Assembly (NCBI RefSeq): GCF_003597675.1
Contig: NZ_CP030827.1
Location: 2,480,001 to 2,544,000 of the forward strand
Reading direction: 5' to 3'
Origin: Neorhizobium sp. NCHU2750
Lineage (GTDB): Bacteria; Pseudomonadota; Alphaproteobacteria; Rhizobiales; Rhizobiaceae
DNA: 64,000 nucleotides
Under the pieces are notes generated by a model. The model was not told the DNA's origin, searched no databases, and worked only from the letters and a program-made list of their open reading frames with translations. Each line of letters opens with the position of its first letter. Position 1 is the stretch's first letter. The position numbers and the translations under genes were made by a program. Shown here piece by piece: positions 8,166 to 16,386 of the stretch.

Positions 8166-8699
8166 ATGAAACCTGTCAAGAAAGTTTCCCGGCCACCGGA
8201 AGGCAAGCCGAAGACCCTGCTGCAGCAGCTGGCGCAGATGCCGGACAAGCTGTTTTCCGGCGAGTTCCGCCTGCAATATGCGGCACTCTGCTACAGGTTT
8301 CCCGCCAATGCAGACGACGCCGAGATCCTTGTCATCACCTCGCGCGACAGCGGTCGCTGGGTCATCCCCAAGGGCTGGCCGATGAAGAAGAAAAAGGCGC
8401 ATGAGGCTGCTGAAATCGAAGCCTGGCAGGAGGCCGGCGTGCGTGGCAAGGCCAAGAAAACGCCTGTCGGCCGCTACACATATCTCAAATGGCTGGACAA
8501 TGGCGATGTCGCCCCCTGCACGGTCGAAGTCTTCCCCGTCGAGGTGACGGACATCGACCGGAACTTCAAGGAGCGCGGCCAGCGGCAGATCGCCTGGGTC
8601 TCGCCGGAAGAGGCAGCCCACCGGGTTCGCGAGGTCGAGCTCAAATCGATCATCATCGACTTCAAGCCGAAGCGGAAGAAGTCCCCTAAGGCGGGCTGA
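8166..8699 (+). CDS. Nudix-fold protein with degenerate Nudix box
   Basis: A 177-residue protein with the Nudix fold signature region RWVIPKGWPMKKKKAH then EAWQEAGVRG, resembling diphosphoinositol-polyphosphate type hydrolases. Measured against GX5EX7REUXEEXGU, the first Glu is Lys, the Arg is Ile, and the first Glu of the EE pair is Gln; the E of RE and the second E are kept. Hydrolase activity is therefore uncertain. It is divergent from the DUF47-pit operon and shares its Pho box region, so a link to phosphate metabolism is plausible but inferred. The C-terminus is very basic (KPKRKKSPK). Confidence 0.8.
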   Translation: MKPVKKVSRPPEGKPKTLLQQLAQMPDKLFSGEFRLQYAALCYRFPANADDAEILVITSRDSGRWVIPKGWPMKKKKAHEAAEIEAWQEAGVRGKAKKTPVGRYTYLKWLDNGDVAPCTVEVFPVEVTDIDRNFKERGQRQIAWVSPEEAAHRVREVELKSIIIDFKPKRKKSPKAG

Positions 8700-8814
8700 C
8701 CCCCGCCACACCACGGCCGCGCCAGCGGAGAAGGGCTTTGCAGCCGGTCGCGACCGGATGATATGCAGGATGCCGCAGTCGATCAGCCAGCATCCAGCAG
8801 CGAAGGAGCTTCCC

Positions 8815-9519
8815 ATGGCAGTAGAAAAAGTAGCGATCATCACCGCCGGCGGCAGCGGCATGGGGGCAGAATCGGCCCGCAGGCTGAGCGCCGACGGCTT
8901 CAAGGTCGCGATCCTGTCGTCATCCGGAAAGGGCGAGGCTCTCGCTCATGAGTTGGGCGGCATAGGCGTCACCGGCTCCAACCAGTCGCCCGACGACCTG
9001 AAGCGCCTTGTCGACACCGTGATGGAGAAATGGGGCCGCGTCGATGCGCTGGTCAACAGTGCCGGCCACGGCCCGCGCGCCGGGATCACCGCAATCACCG
9101 ACGAACAGTGGCATACGGCACTCGACGTCTACCTGATGAACGTCATCCGCTCGGTGCGCCTTATTACCCCGATCATGCAGGCACAGAAATCCGGCGCGAT
9201 CGTCAACATCTCCACCGCCTGGGCCTTCGAGCCCTCGGCGATGTTCCCCACCTCGGCGGTCTTCCGTGCCGGCCTTGCCGCCTATACGAAGCTCTATGCC
9301 GATACCTATGCGGGCGAGAATATCCGCATCAACAACATCCTGCCCGGCTGGATCGACAGCCTGCCGGCCACAGAGGAACGCATTGATGCCGTGCCGATGA
9401 AACGCTACGGCACCAGCGCCGAAATCGCCGCCACCGTCTCCTTCCTCGTTTCCGAGGGATCCGGCTACATCACCGGCCAGAACCTCAAGGTCGATGGCGG
9501 CCTGATGCGCTCGGTCTGA
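8815..9519 (+). CDS. SDR-family protein lacking the usual catalytic Tyr-Lys
   Basis: A 234-residue short-chain dehydrogenase/reductase fold protein. The cofactor motif TAGGSGMG is at residues 10-17 and NSAGHG stands for NNAG. In the place of YxxxK, aligned on the following AGL, the sequence is SAVFRAGL, so the catalytic Tyr and Lys appear as Ser and Arg. The C-terminal GYITGQNLKVDGG is typical of classical SDRs. The ATG at 8815 with GAAGGAG upstream sets the start; the frame opens 19 codons earlier. The substrate is unknown. It may be a structural homologue or use other chemistry. Confidence 0.8.
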   Translation: MAVEKVAIITAGGSGMGAESARRLSADGFKVAILSSSGKGEALAHELGGIGVTGSNQSPDDLKRLVDTVMEKWGRVDALVNSAGHGPRAGITAITDEQWHTALDVYLMNVIRSVRLITPIMQAQKSGAIVNISTAWAFEPSAMFPTSAVFRAGLAAYTKLYADTYAGENIRINNILPGWIDSLPATEERIDAVPMKRYGTSAEIAATVSFLVSEGSGYITGQNLKVDGGLMRSV

Positions 9520-9561
9520 TGCGTTCGGTCTGAGCCGAAAGACAGGACACCGGTTGCAGCC

Positions 9562-10092
9562 TCACCCCTGCAGCCGGTCCAGTACGAAATCCGCCCGTTC
9601 GCCGACGCTCACCTTCGGCAGCGGCACGACCTCGTAGCCGAGCGCCGGATAGAGGGCCGCAAGCCGTTCGTATTCGGCAACGGCCTCGTCCATTCCATGC
9701 CGCCGCTCGTCGTCGCCCGCATAGATCTCCGGCCAGGGCGGCGTCATGAACACCGTCGGATGATAGGGGTAAGACGCGGCAAGCCGGCAGACAGTCGTCT
9801 CCCCCGTCGCCCATTCGAGAGCGGCAGCGGCATCGACAAGCCCGCGGTCGAAGAAGGTCCAGCCGGCATTGTCGGCAGCAGCCTTCCGGTCGGCAATCGC
9901 CATCGCGATCGCCTTTCGGGCAAAGGCCGCCAGATCCACCCAGGGCAGAGCAAGTCCCTCTCCCTCCTGTTCCTGCCTGACGATGCGCCGCCCCGGCTCT
10001 TCCACGACGGAAAACCCGCGCGCGAAAAGCTCTGCGAGAAGCGTCGACTTGCCTCCCCCCGAACATCCGCTGATCACCACGAAACGGTTCAT
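9562..10092 (-). CDS. AAA-type ATPase / P-loop kinase-like protein
   Basis: A 176-residue P-loop NTPase of the AAA_28 / NadR-like type. The Walker A motif is SGCSGGGKST at residues 6-15, and a DRG motif (FFDRGLVDA) is near residue 75. The family is small and of unknown cellular role. Four consecutive ATG codons (10101, 10098, 10095, 10092) follow GGGGAG, so the exact start is open by three codons; I give the one directly before NRFVVISG. The long upstream extension of this frame is antisense to the racemase gene and is not real. Confidence 0.75.
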   Translation of the reverse strand: MNRFVVISGCSGGGKSTLLAELFARGFSVVEEPGRRIVRQEQEGEGLALPWVDLAAFARKAIAMAIADRKAAADNAGWTFFDRGLVDAAAALEWATGETTVCRLAASYPYHPTVFMTPPWPEIYAGDDERRHGMDEAVAEYERLAALYPALGYEVVPLPKVSVGERADFVLDRLQG

Positions 10093-10222
10093 CATCATCA
10101 TCTCCCCGTGAGCTGCCATCATCCATTGTCGCGAGCGTAATTGACGGATAGCATTACCGAAATTGCAGACGGCCAGGCAAAAGACAGCAATGGTCGCGTG
10201 GAAAAATTCGAGGGAAACACAG

Positions 10223-11254
10223 ATGCGCTCATCCAGGATCATCCATGTCGTCACCTGCCATGCGGAAGGCGAGGTCGGCGATGTCATCGTCGGCGGCGTT
10301 GCGCCCCCGCCGGGCGACACGATCTGGGAACAGTCGCGCTTCATCGCCAGGGACCAGACGCTTCGCAATTTCGTCCTCAACGAACCCCGCGGCGGCGTCT
10401 TCCGCCATGTCAACCTGCTGGTGCCGCCGAAAAACCCGAAGGCACAGATGGGCTGGATCATCATGGAGCCGGAAGACACACCACCCATGTCCGGCTCCAA
10501 CTCCATCTGCGTCTCCACCGTGCTGCTCGACAGCGGCATTATCCCGATGACCGAACCGGTGACGAGAATGGTCCTCGAAGCACCCGCCGGACTGGTCGAG
10601 GTCGAGGCCCAATGCCGCAACGGCAAGGCCGAGACGATCACCGTCACCAACGTCAAGAGCTTTGCCCATAAGCTCGGCGCAGCACTCGACGTGCCGGGCA
10701 TCGGCACGATCACCGTCGACACCGCCTATGGCGGCGACAGTTTCGTCGTCGTCGACCCTGAAGAGATCGGCCTCGACCTCAGCCCGGAAAACGCTCGCCT
10801 GATCGCCGAAACCGGCATCAGGATCACCAACGAGGCCAATCGCCAGCTCGGCTTCTCCCATCCCGAACAGGATGGCTGGAACCATATTTCCTTCTGCCTC
10901 TTCGCCGGCAAGCCCTACCGCGAGAACGGCGAGCTGATGGCGAAATCCGTCGTCGCCATCCAGCCCGGCAAGATCGACCGTTCACCGACCGGCACCGCCG
11001 TCTCCGCCCGCATGGCGCTTCTCAATGCAAAAGGAGAACTGAACAAGGGCGAGACCCTGACCGGCATCTCCATCATCGATACCCGCTTCACCGGAAGGAT
11101 CGTCGAGGAAACCACGGTCGCCGGAGAAAAGGCGATCATCCCGTCGATCACCGGCCGCGCCTGGATCAGCGGCACGTCGCAGCTGATGCTCGACCCCTCC
11201 GACCCCTTCCCCGGCGGCTACAAGCTTTCCGACACCTGGCCGATGCTGAAATAG
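10223..11254 (+). CDS. Proline racemase superfamily enzyme (trans-3-hydroxyproline dehydratase-like) with Ser/Thr catalytic pair
   Basis: A 343-residue member of the proline racemase / hydroxyproline epimerase / trans-3-hydroxy-L-proline dehydratase superfamily. The first catalytic region reads [10 protein letters not shown] where racemases have MCGHG, so the residue is Ser instead of Cys. The second reads [14 protein letters not shown] where racemases have DRSPCGTG, so it is Thr instead of Cys. Cys/Cys enzymes are racemases or epimerases and Cys/Thr enzymes are dehydratases; Ser with Thr points away from two-base racemisation. The ATG at 10223 has GAGGGA upstream and replaces a longer open frame. 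No proline catabolic neighbours are seen. Confidence 0.82.
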   Translation: MRSSRIIHVVTCHAEGEVGDVIVGGVAPPPGDTIWEQSRFIARDQTLRNFVLNEPRGGVFRHVNLLVPPKNPKAQMGWIIMEPEDTPPMSGSNSICVSTVLLDSGIIPMTEPVTRMVLEAPAGLVEVEAQCRNGKAETITVTNVKSFAHKLGAALDVPGIGTITVDTAYGGDSFVVVDPEEIGLDLSPENARLIAETGIRITNEANRQLGFSHPEQDGWNHISFCLFAGKPYRENGELMAKSVVAIQPGKIDRSPTGTAVSARMALLNAKGELNKGETLTGISIIDTRFTGRIVEETTVAGEKAIIPSITGRAWISGTSQLMLDPSDPFPGGYKLSDTWPMLK

Positions 11255-11433
11255 CGCTTGGCCGTTCTCCAACATGCCCACGCGCCTGCCAGCACCTTGC
11301 GCATCTTTGTCGCAACCGCCCTGAAAAACCCGCCAGCAACACTCGGAAACCTTATTCCTGTTGCGGCCCCTTCCGATCAGCGCCATGAAACAGGCGAGTA
11401 ATCGCCTCCAATGACTGGAGGTTGGAGAGACAG

Positions 11434-11574
11434 ATGAAAGCCCTGATCCGAACGCTTCAGTTCAAGCTGTTGACGTGGCGCGCCGAGCGCTATCGCCGAA
11501 TAGGGGACGAACAGGGATATCTCGTTGCCATGCGCCAGATCCGCACGTTTCAGGGCAAGCCACAGGCCCGATAA
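11434..11574 (+). CDS. Small basic protein, 46 residues
   Basis: A short frame, MKALIRTLQFKLLTWRAE at the start and ending in GKPQAR, preceded by GGTTGGAGAG eight or so bases upstream. It is basic, with an amphipathic N-terminal helix carrying a Trp, reminiscent of but not matching the DUF1127 small proteins of Rhizobiaceae. It follows the racemase-like gene by 180 bases. Too short for strong coding evidence; no known function. Confidence 0.4.
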   Translation: MKALIRTLQFKLLTWRAERYRRIGDEQGYLVAMRQIRTFQGKPQAR

Positions 11575-11622
11575 ACATTTAGCTATCGCCAATGGCCGCC
11601 GCAATCCGAGCACGGCGCAGGC

Positions 11623-11778
11623 TCAGTCGCTGTCCTCGTCGAAAAGATCCGGTCTGATGGCGATCAAAAGGCACACGAACGGCAGGCACAACGCCGCAAC
11701 CACCCGCCCGATCAGGCCTTTTCGTCGCCTGCGACCTGCGGGCGCCACAACGCGCGGCTTGGGTGGCCGGTTATCCAT
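11623..11778 (-). CDS. Small single-span membrane protein, 51 residues
   Basis: A short frame with a Pro/Arg-rich N-terminus (PAGRRRRKG), one hydrophobic segment (VVAALCLPFVCLLIAI, about residues 26-41) and an acidic tail (FDEDSD). The basic-in, acidic-out charge pattern fits an N-in membrane anchor. GAGGAA lies about ten bases before the ATG at 11778. It is not a family I recognise. The gap behind it contains an ACACC-N5-GGTGT dyad at 11824-11838, possibly part of its promoter region. Confidence 0.5.
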   Translation of the reverse strand: MDNRPPKPRVVAPAGRRRRKGLIGRVVAALCLPFVCLLIAIRPDLFDEDSD

Positions 11779-11991
11779 CCTGGTGATTCCTCAAGTAAAT
11801 TATTTTTATGACATATGGATTACACACCCTTAAGGTGTATTTCAATTCCAAACTTGTAACCAAAGGTTTCCGCACAAGACACACTGATCTGATGGTTAAA
11901 GCTCGGCTCACGGAGCACCATCCGTCGCCAAGCGCACACCATCGCGACAGGAAGCGGATGAACCAGCCTCCGATCGGGATCGCACCAACCC

Positions 11992-12945
11992 CTATTCCGC
12001 CTCGCCGAGATGCCGGTGCACCCATTTTGCCTCGTCGGATGCGGTGCGGCCGAAATGCCGCTTGAAATCGCGGGAAAACTGCGCCGCGCTGGCATAGCCG
12101 ACCGAGGCTGCCGCCTGTGCGATCGTCCCGTTGCCGGCAATCTTCAGCCGTGCCTCGTGAAGCCGCATCGCCTTGACATACTGCATCGGGCTGCTGCCCG
12201 TCAGGTCGCGGAAATGAGCATGGTATGAGGGAATGCTCATGCCCGCCTCCCGCGCCAGATCGCCGACCGACACTTCGCCCATATAGGTCTCGCGCAGCCG
12301 CACGAGGCTCTGCACGATCCGGCCCGCCGCTCCGGTCTGCCGCAGCGCCGCCACCATCGCCCCGCCCTGCGGCCCGACCAGAACCCGGTAATGCAGCTCG
12401 CGCAGCAGGCTTTGACCGAGTACCGCGATCTCGACGGGATCGCCGAGCGCCGTCAGCAGCCGCAGCAGCACATCCTCGATCCCGGCATCCATCCGGCTCG
12501 ACATCAGGCCCTTCGGCCGGCCGCTGTCCACGCCCTTGATCTCCGCCACCTGCGCAGCAATCTCACCGGCAAGCGCCATGTCGAAATCCACATAGACGGC
12601 GATGAGCGGATGATCCTTGCTGGCAACCGACCGCATCCGGAAGGGAACCGGCACCGACACGGCAAGATAGTGATCCTCGTCATAGCGATAGACCTCGCGC
12701 TCGAGAATGCCGCGCTTGGCCCCCTGCAGCACGAAGACGGCGCCCGGCCGATAGAGGACCGGCACATCCTGCAGCACCGCCTCGCTTCTCAAAAGCCGCA
12801 CATTGGCAAGCGCCGTCGCATTGTAGCCATGCCGGGGCGCAAGCCTCGACGCAAGTTCGACCAGCATTGGCCGGATCGATGACCCGGAGAGGCTTTTGAT
12901 AGGATCAGGCAAGTCGTTCATAGAAATCGCCATCGAAGAGATCAT
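11992..12945 (-). CDS. AraC-family transcriptional regulator
   Basis: A 317-residue regulator with an AraC-type N-terminal effector domain (about residues 20-180, with RPGAVFVLQGAKRGILER and AVSVPVPFR) and a C-terminal double helix-turn-helix (about 215-310), including GMSIPSYHAHFRDLTGSSP and VGYASAAQFSRDFKRHFG. The family is the AraC_N (PF06719) type. It is divergent from the SDR gene at 12997, with only 51 bases between, the usual arrangement in which the regulator controls the neighbouring dehydrogenase. Start may be ATG 12945, 12933 or 12921. Confidence 0.88.
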   Translation of the reverse strand: MISSMAISMNDLPDPIKSLSGSSIRPMLVELASRLAPRHGYNATALANVRLLRSEAVLQDVPVLYRPGAVFVLQGAKRGILEREVYRYDEDHYLAVSVPVPFRMRSVASKDHPLIAVYVDFDMALAGEIAAQVAEIKGVDSGRPKGLMSSRMDAGIEDVLLRLLTALGDPVEIAVLGQSLLRELHYRVLVGPQGGAMVAALRQTGAAGRIVQSLVRLRETYMGEVSVGDLAREAGMSIPSYHAHFRDLTGSSPMQYVKAMRLHEARLKIAGNGTIAQAAASVGYASAAQFSRDFKRHFGRTASDEAKWVHRHLGEAE

Positions 12946-12996
12946 CCATTCATACTATTTGCCAAGTCCCACAGCAACACATGGGAGAGAAAATCC

Positions 12997-13824
12997 ATGG
13001 CAATGAAGACCTTTTTCATCACCGGCGCCAATTCCGGCTTCGGCCTTGCCATCGCGTCCGCGGCAAGCGCTGCCGGCCACAAGGTGATCGGCACCGTCCG
13101 CTCCGAGGCCGCAAGGGCAAGCCTCGCGGAGAGCCCGCCAGATATTCACACGGTCATCTGCGACGTCACCGAATTCGACCGCGTGGCCGATGTCGTCGAT
13201 GCGGTAGAAGTCGAGCATGGACCGGTCGATGTTCTCATCAACAATGCCGGCTATGGCCATGAAGGCGTGCTGGAGGAATCACCGATCGAGGAAATGCGCC
13301 GCCAGTTCGACGTCAACGTCTTCGGCGCCGTGGCGGTTGCCAAGGCCTTCCTGCCGAGGTTCAGAGAGCGCCGCAGCGGCTTCATCGTCAACGTCACCTC
13401 GATGGGCGGCATGATCACCATGCCCGGCATCGCCTATTACTGCGGCAGCAAGTTCGCGCTGCAGGGCATATCGGAGGTGATGCGCGCCGAGATGGCACCC
13501 TTCGGCGTGCATGTCACGGCACTTTGCCCCGGCTCCTTCCGCACCGACTGGGCGGGCCGCTCGATGGTGCGCAGCGAGCGCTCGATATCAGATTACGACG
13601 CGCTGTTTGATCCGATCCGCACCGCCCGGCAGGAAAAAAGCGGCAAGCAGCTCGGCGATCCGGCAAAGCTTGCGCGAGCCGTCCTCACGCTGATCCAGTC
13701 CGAGAACCCGCCGCCGCAGCTTCTGCTCGGCAGCGATGCGCTGAAATTCGTCTCCGAACGCATCACCCGCATGCAGCAGGAGATCGATGCCTGGAAGGAC
13801 CTGACCGTATCGACGGATGGTTGA
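12997..13824 (+). CDS. SDR-family oxidoreductase
   Basis: A 275-residue classical short-chain dehydrogenase/reductase. The cofactor-binding TGANSGFG is at residues 9-16, followed by NNAGYG, a catalytic Ser in NVTSMGG and Tyr-Lys in YYCGSKFALQG. The C-terminal extension is longer than in minimal SDRs. GGGAGAG lies upstream of the ATG. It is likely the target of the divergent AraC regulator and might reduce a reactive aldehyde or ketone, but the substrate cannot be read from the sequence. Confidence 0.88.
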   Translation: MAMKTFFITGANSGFGLAIASAASAAGHKVIGTVRSEAARASLAESPPDIHTVICDVTEFDRVADVVDAVEVEHGPVDVLINNAGYGHEGVLEESPIEEMRRQFDVNVFGAVAVAKAFLPRFRERRSGFIVNVTSMGGMITMPGIAYYCGSKFALQGISEVMRAEMAPFGVHVTALCPGSFRTDWAGRSMVRSERSISDYDALFDPIRTARQEKSGKQLGDPAKLARAVLTLIQSENPPPQLLLGSDALKFVSERITRMQQEIDAWKDLTVSTDG

Positions 13825-13850
13825 CTGCCAACCTTGGTCCGGCACCTCTG

Positions 13851-14192
13851 TCAGTGGAATTCCCTGACCTCGACCGAAGTCCGACAGGCGATGGCGGCCT
13901 TGCGCCCCCATTCCTCCGCTTCAGCCATATCGGCGGCCTCCAGCACCCAGAAGCCGCCCATATGCTCATGGGTGCCAAGGTATGGGCCATCGGCGATCTC
14001 CACCTCGCCGCCCGGCTGGCGGCGTATCGAGCGGGCGGCCCCCACCGGGGTCAACCCGCCGACAAAGAGCCGTATGCCGGCCGCAACCATCTCCTCGTTG
14101 AGACGGTCGATATCCCGATGCATCGCCGCGTCTTCGAGAAGCGCCGGATCGTAATTGTCGGGATGATGAATGGCGACGAGATAACGGGGCAT
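13851..14192 (-). CDS. YciI-family protein
   Basis: A 113-residue ferredoxin-like-fold protein of the YciI/YCII group, with MPRYLVAIHHPDNYDP at the start and the DGPYLGTHEHMGGFWVLEA region that corresponds to the DGPF signature of the family. The role is unknown; relatives often sit beside ECF sigma factors, but this one stands alone. GGAGG lies nine bases before ATG 14192. It is convergent with the SDR gene, 26 bases apart. Confidence 0.85.
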   Translation of the reverse strand: MPRYLVAIHHPDNYDPALLEDAAMHRDIDRLNEEMVAAGIRLFVGGLTPVGAARSIRRQPGGEVEIADGPYLGTHEHMGGFWVLEAADMAEAEEWGRKAAIACRTSVEVREFH

Positions 14193-14325
14193 AGGCTTGT
14201 CCTCCAGAGTGACGGGACGGCCTGAAACCCTCCCTGCACGATGAAGACGTGTGGCCGGATCGCCATCCGACAACCCCGATAGGCTTATGGCGGGCCCTCC
14301 TGAGGCCCGCCACCGGCAATGGCGA

Positions 14326-15042
14326 TCAGACCGCAGTCTGCAGCGAACCCTGATGCACGACGATGCGGGCATGGTAGGGAACGCGGGTATAGAGGTCGAG
14401 AATGTCCTGGTTGACGAAGCGCACGCAGCCCGAGGATGCCGCCGTGCCGATCGATTGCCATTCCGGCGAACCGTGCAGGCGGTAAAGCGTATCCTGGCCG
14501 TCCTTGAAAATGTAGAGCGCGCGGGCACCGAGCGGGTTCTTCACGCCCGGATCCATGCCGCCGGCTTCAATCGAGTATTTCTTGAGCTTGGGATCGCGCG
14601 CAACCATTTCCGGCGGCACCTTCCAGCGCGGCCAGGGCTGGCGCCACTGGATCACGCCCTCGCCTTCCCAGGCAAAGCCGTCGCGGCCGATGCTGACGCC
14701 GTAGCGCATCGCCGTGCCACCCGGTTCGACGACGTAGAGGAAGCGGCCGGGCGTATCGACGACAACGGTACCGGGCTTTTCGCCGGTCGGGTCGATCACC
14801 CGCTGGCGGTAATATTTCGGGTCGATCTTCTTGTATGGGATCGCCGGCAACAGGTGGCCGCCGTCTTCCACCGCAGCGTAACGCGCCTCGAGCTCGGCCT
14901 CATCGGGCGGACCGATCGGCCGCTGCGCCGCCACCGGAACGACCGTGGGCGTGTTGACGGTGCTGCAGCCGGCGAGCGCCGCGGTCATGGAGACGGAGCC
15001 GATGACAAAGCTGCGCCGCGACAGAAGAAATTCAGAAGACAT
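14326..15042 (-). CDS. L,D-transpeptidase (YkuD domain) lipoprotein
   Basis: A cell-wall enzyme expected to form 3-3 crosslinks or attach proteins to peptidoglycan in the periplasm. The 238-residue product has an Arg-Arg containing signal (LLSRRSFVIG) and a lipobox LAGC near residue 27. The YkuD catalytic motif HGSPEWQSIGTAASSGCVR carries the active Cys. Length and architecture fit the ErfK/YbiS group abundant in rhizobia, where L,D crosslinks dominate. The start is ATG 15042. Confidence 0.92.
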   Translation of the reverse strand: MSSEFLLSRRSFVIGSVSMTAALAGCSTVNTPTVVPVAAQRPIGPPDEAELEARYAAVEDGGHLLPAIPYKKIDPKYYRQRVIDPTGEKPGTVVVDTPGRFLYVVEPGGTAMRYGVSIGRDGFAWEGEGVIQWRQPWPRWKVPPEMVARDPKLKKYSIEAGGMDPGVKNPLGARALYIFKDGQDTLYRLHGSPEWQSIGTAASSGCVRFVNQDILDLYTRVPYHARIVVHQGSLQTAV

Positions 15043-15293
15043 CAATGTGGTCCAGAAAGCAGGTGACGATAAATCTCTATCCGCTTGGCCATGACGCAGA
15101 TCAAGTCACAACGAGGACATCGCGATTCTAAACCGCAAGGTGATGTTTTTTAACCACGGCCTGAGGCGCGAACCGCCACATGAATTGCTCCATGTCGCAA
15201 ATACCCCCTCTCCTGCGGCGTAAACGCGCATGCTTGCTTGCCGCCGACGGATATTGATAATGGCCGGGAACACAAAAAGAACCGGGAGCCATT

Positions 15294-16253
15294 ATGCTGA
15301 TCAATAAAACGCTTGCCTTTACCCTGACACTTTCCGCCGCCGTTGCCGGTCTCGCCGCCAGCGCCTCCGCCGCCGAACCGGCAGCCTGTAGCACGGTCCA
15401 TTTCGCCGAAGTCAGCTGGACCGACATCCAGGCGACGACGGGTACCGCCGTCGATATTCTCGATGCCCTCGGCTACAAGACCGACGTCAAGGATCTCGAT
15501 GTTCCGATCGTCTTCCAGTCGCTCGCCAACAAGCAGCTCGACGTCTTCCTCGGCAACTGGATGCCCTCGCAGGCGCCGCAGATCAAGCAATATGCCGACG
15601 CCAAGCAGATCGACACCGTCCGCGCCAATCTCGAAGGCGCCAAGTACACGCTGGCCACCAACGAATACGGCGCCAAGCTTGGCATCAAGGATTTCTCCGA
15701 CATTCCGAAGCACGCGAAGGAACTGGACGGCAAGATCTACGGCATCGAGCCCGGCAATGACGGCAACAAGCTCGTGCTCGACATGATCAAGGACAAGAAG
15801 CACGGTTTCACCGGCGACGATTTCAAGGTCGTCGAATCCTCCGAGCAGGGCATGCTCTCGCAGGTCACCAAGTTCGACAAGCAGAAGAAGCCGATCATCT
15901 TCCTCGGCTGGGCCCCGCACCCGATGAACACCAAGTACAAGATGACCTACCTCACCGGTGGTGACGACATCTTCGGACCGAACTTCGGCGGCGCGACCGT
16001 CTACACCAACACCCGCGCCGGCTATGTCACCGAATGCCCCAATGTCGGCAAGTTCCTGCAGAACCTGTCCTTCACGCTGCCCATGGAAAACGAGATCATG
16101 GGCCTGATCATGGATGACGGCATGCAGGGCAAGGATGCCGCCAAGAAGTGGCTGAAGGCCCATCCCGAAGTCCTGAAGCCGATGCTGACCGGCGTGACCA
16201 CCAAGGACGGCGGCGACGCCGAGGCGGCGGTCAAGAAGGCCCTCGGCCTCTAA
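15294..16253 (+). CDS. choX: Choline ABC transporter, periplasmic binding protein
   Basis: The periplasmic choline receptor of the ChoXWV uptake system. The 319-residue product has a signal peptide cleaved near ASASAAEP. It is a type-II OpuAC-like fold, with VSWTDIQATT and FLGNWMPS in the ligand-binding regions typical of ChoX, and the aromatic GWAPHPMNTKYKM loop. GGGAG precedes the ATG. The gene is followed by a strong intrinsic terminator at 16267-16296, before choW, which would make choX transcript more abundant than the rest of the operon. Choline taken up feeds glycine betaine synthesis or carbon use. Confidence 0.93.
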   Translation: MLINKTLAFTLTLSAAVAGLAASASAAEPAACSTVHFAEVSWTDIQATTGTAVDILDALGYKTDVKDLDVPIVFQSLANKQLDVFLGNWMPSQAPQIKQYADAKQIDTVRANLEGAKYTLATNEYGAKLGIKDFSDIPKHAKELDGKIYGIEPGNDGNKLVLDMIKDKKHGFTGDDFKVVESSEQGMLSQVTKFDKQKKPIIFLGWAPHPMNTKYKMTYLTGGDDIFGPNFGGATVYTNTRAGYVTECPNVGKFLQNLSFTLPMENEIMGLIMDDGMQGKDAAKKWLKAHPEVLKPMLTGVTTKDGGDAEAAVKKALGL

Positions 16254-16266
16254 GCCCGACGACATA

Positions 16267-16296
16267 AAGGGCGGCCCGGCCGCCCTTCTTTTTTTT
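16267..16296 (+). terminator. Intrinsic terminator between choX and choW
   Basis: AAGGGCGGCC and GGCCGCCCTT form a ten-base inverted repeat around a single C (in practice an eight- or nine-bp stem with a small loop), followed by CTTTTTTTT. This is a textbook Rho-independent terminator. As choW and choV follow in the same direction with no obvious new promoter, it probably acts as a partial terminator that sets binding protein above permease. Confidence 0.88.
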
Positions 16297-16386
16297 GCCG
16301 GAAGGCATGCCCGAACCGATGGCACCGAAGAGAGCCTTCGGCATCGGGCATCCGTCCGTTGATGCAAATTCGAGCGAGGGGATGCT

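Noticed and set aside
11824..11838. ACACC-N5-GGTGT dyad as a defined operator
   Set aside because: The arms are only five bases and the position relative to a start is not convincing; it is mentioned only in passing with the small membrane protein.
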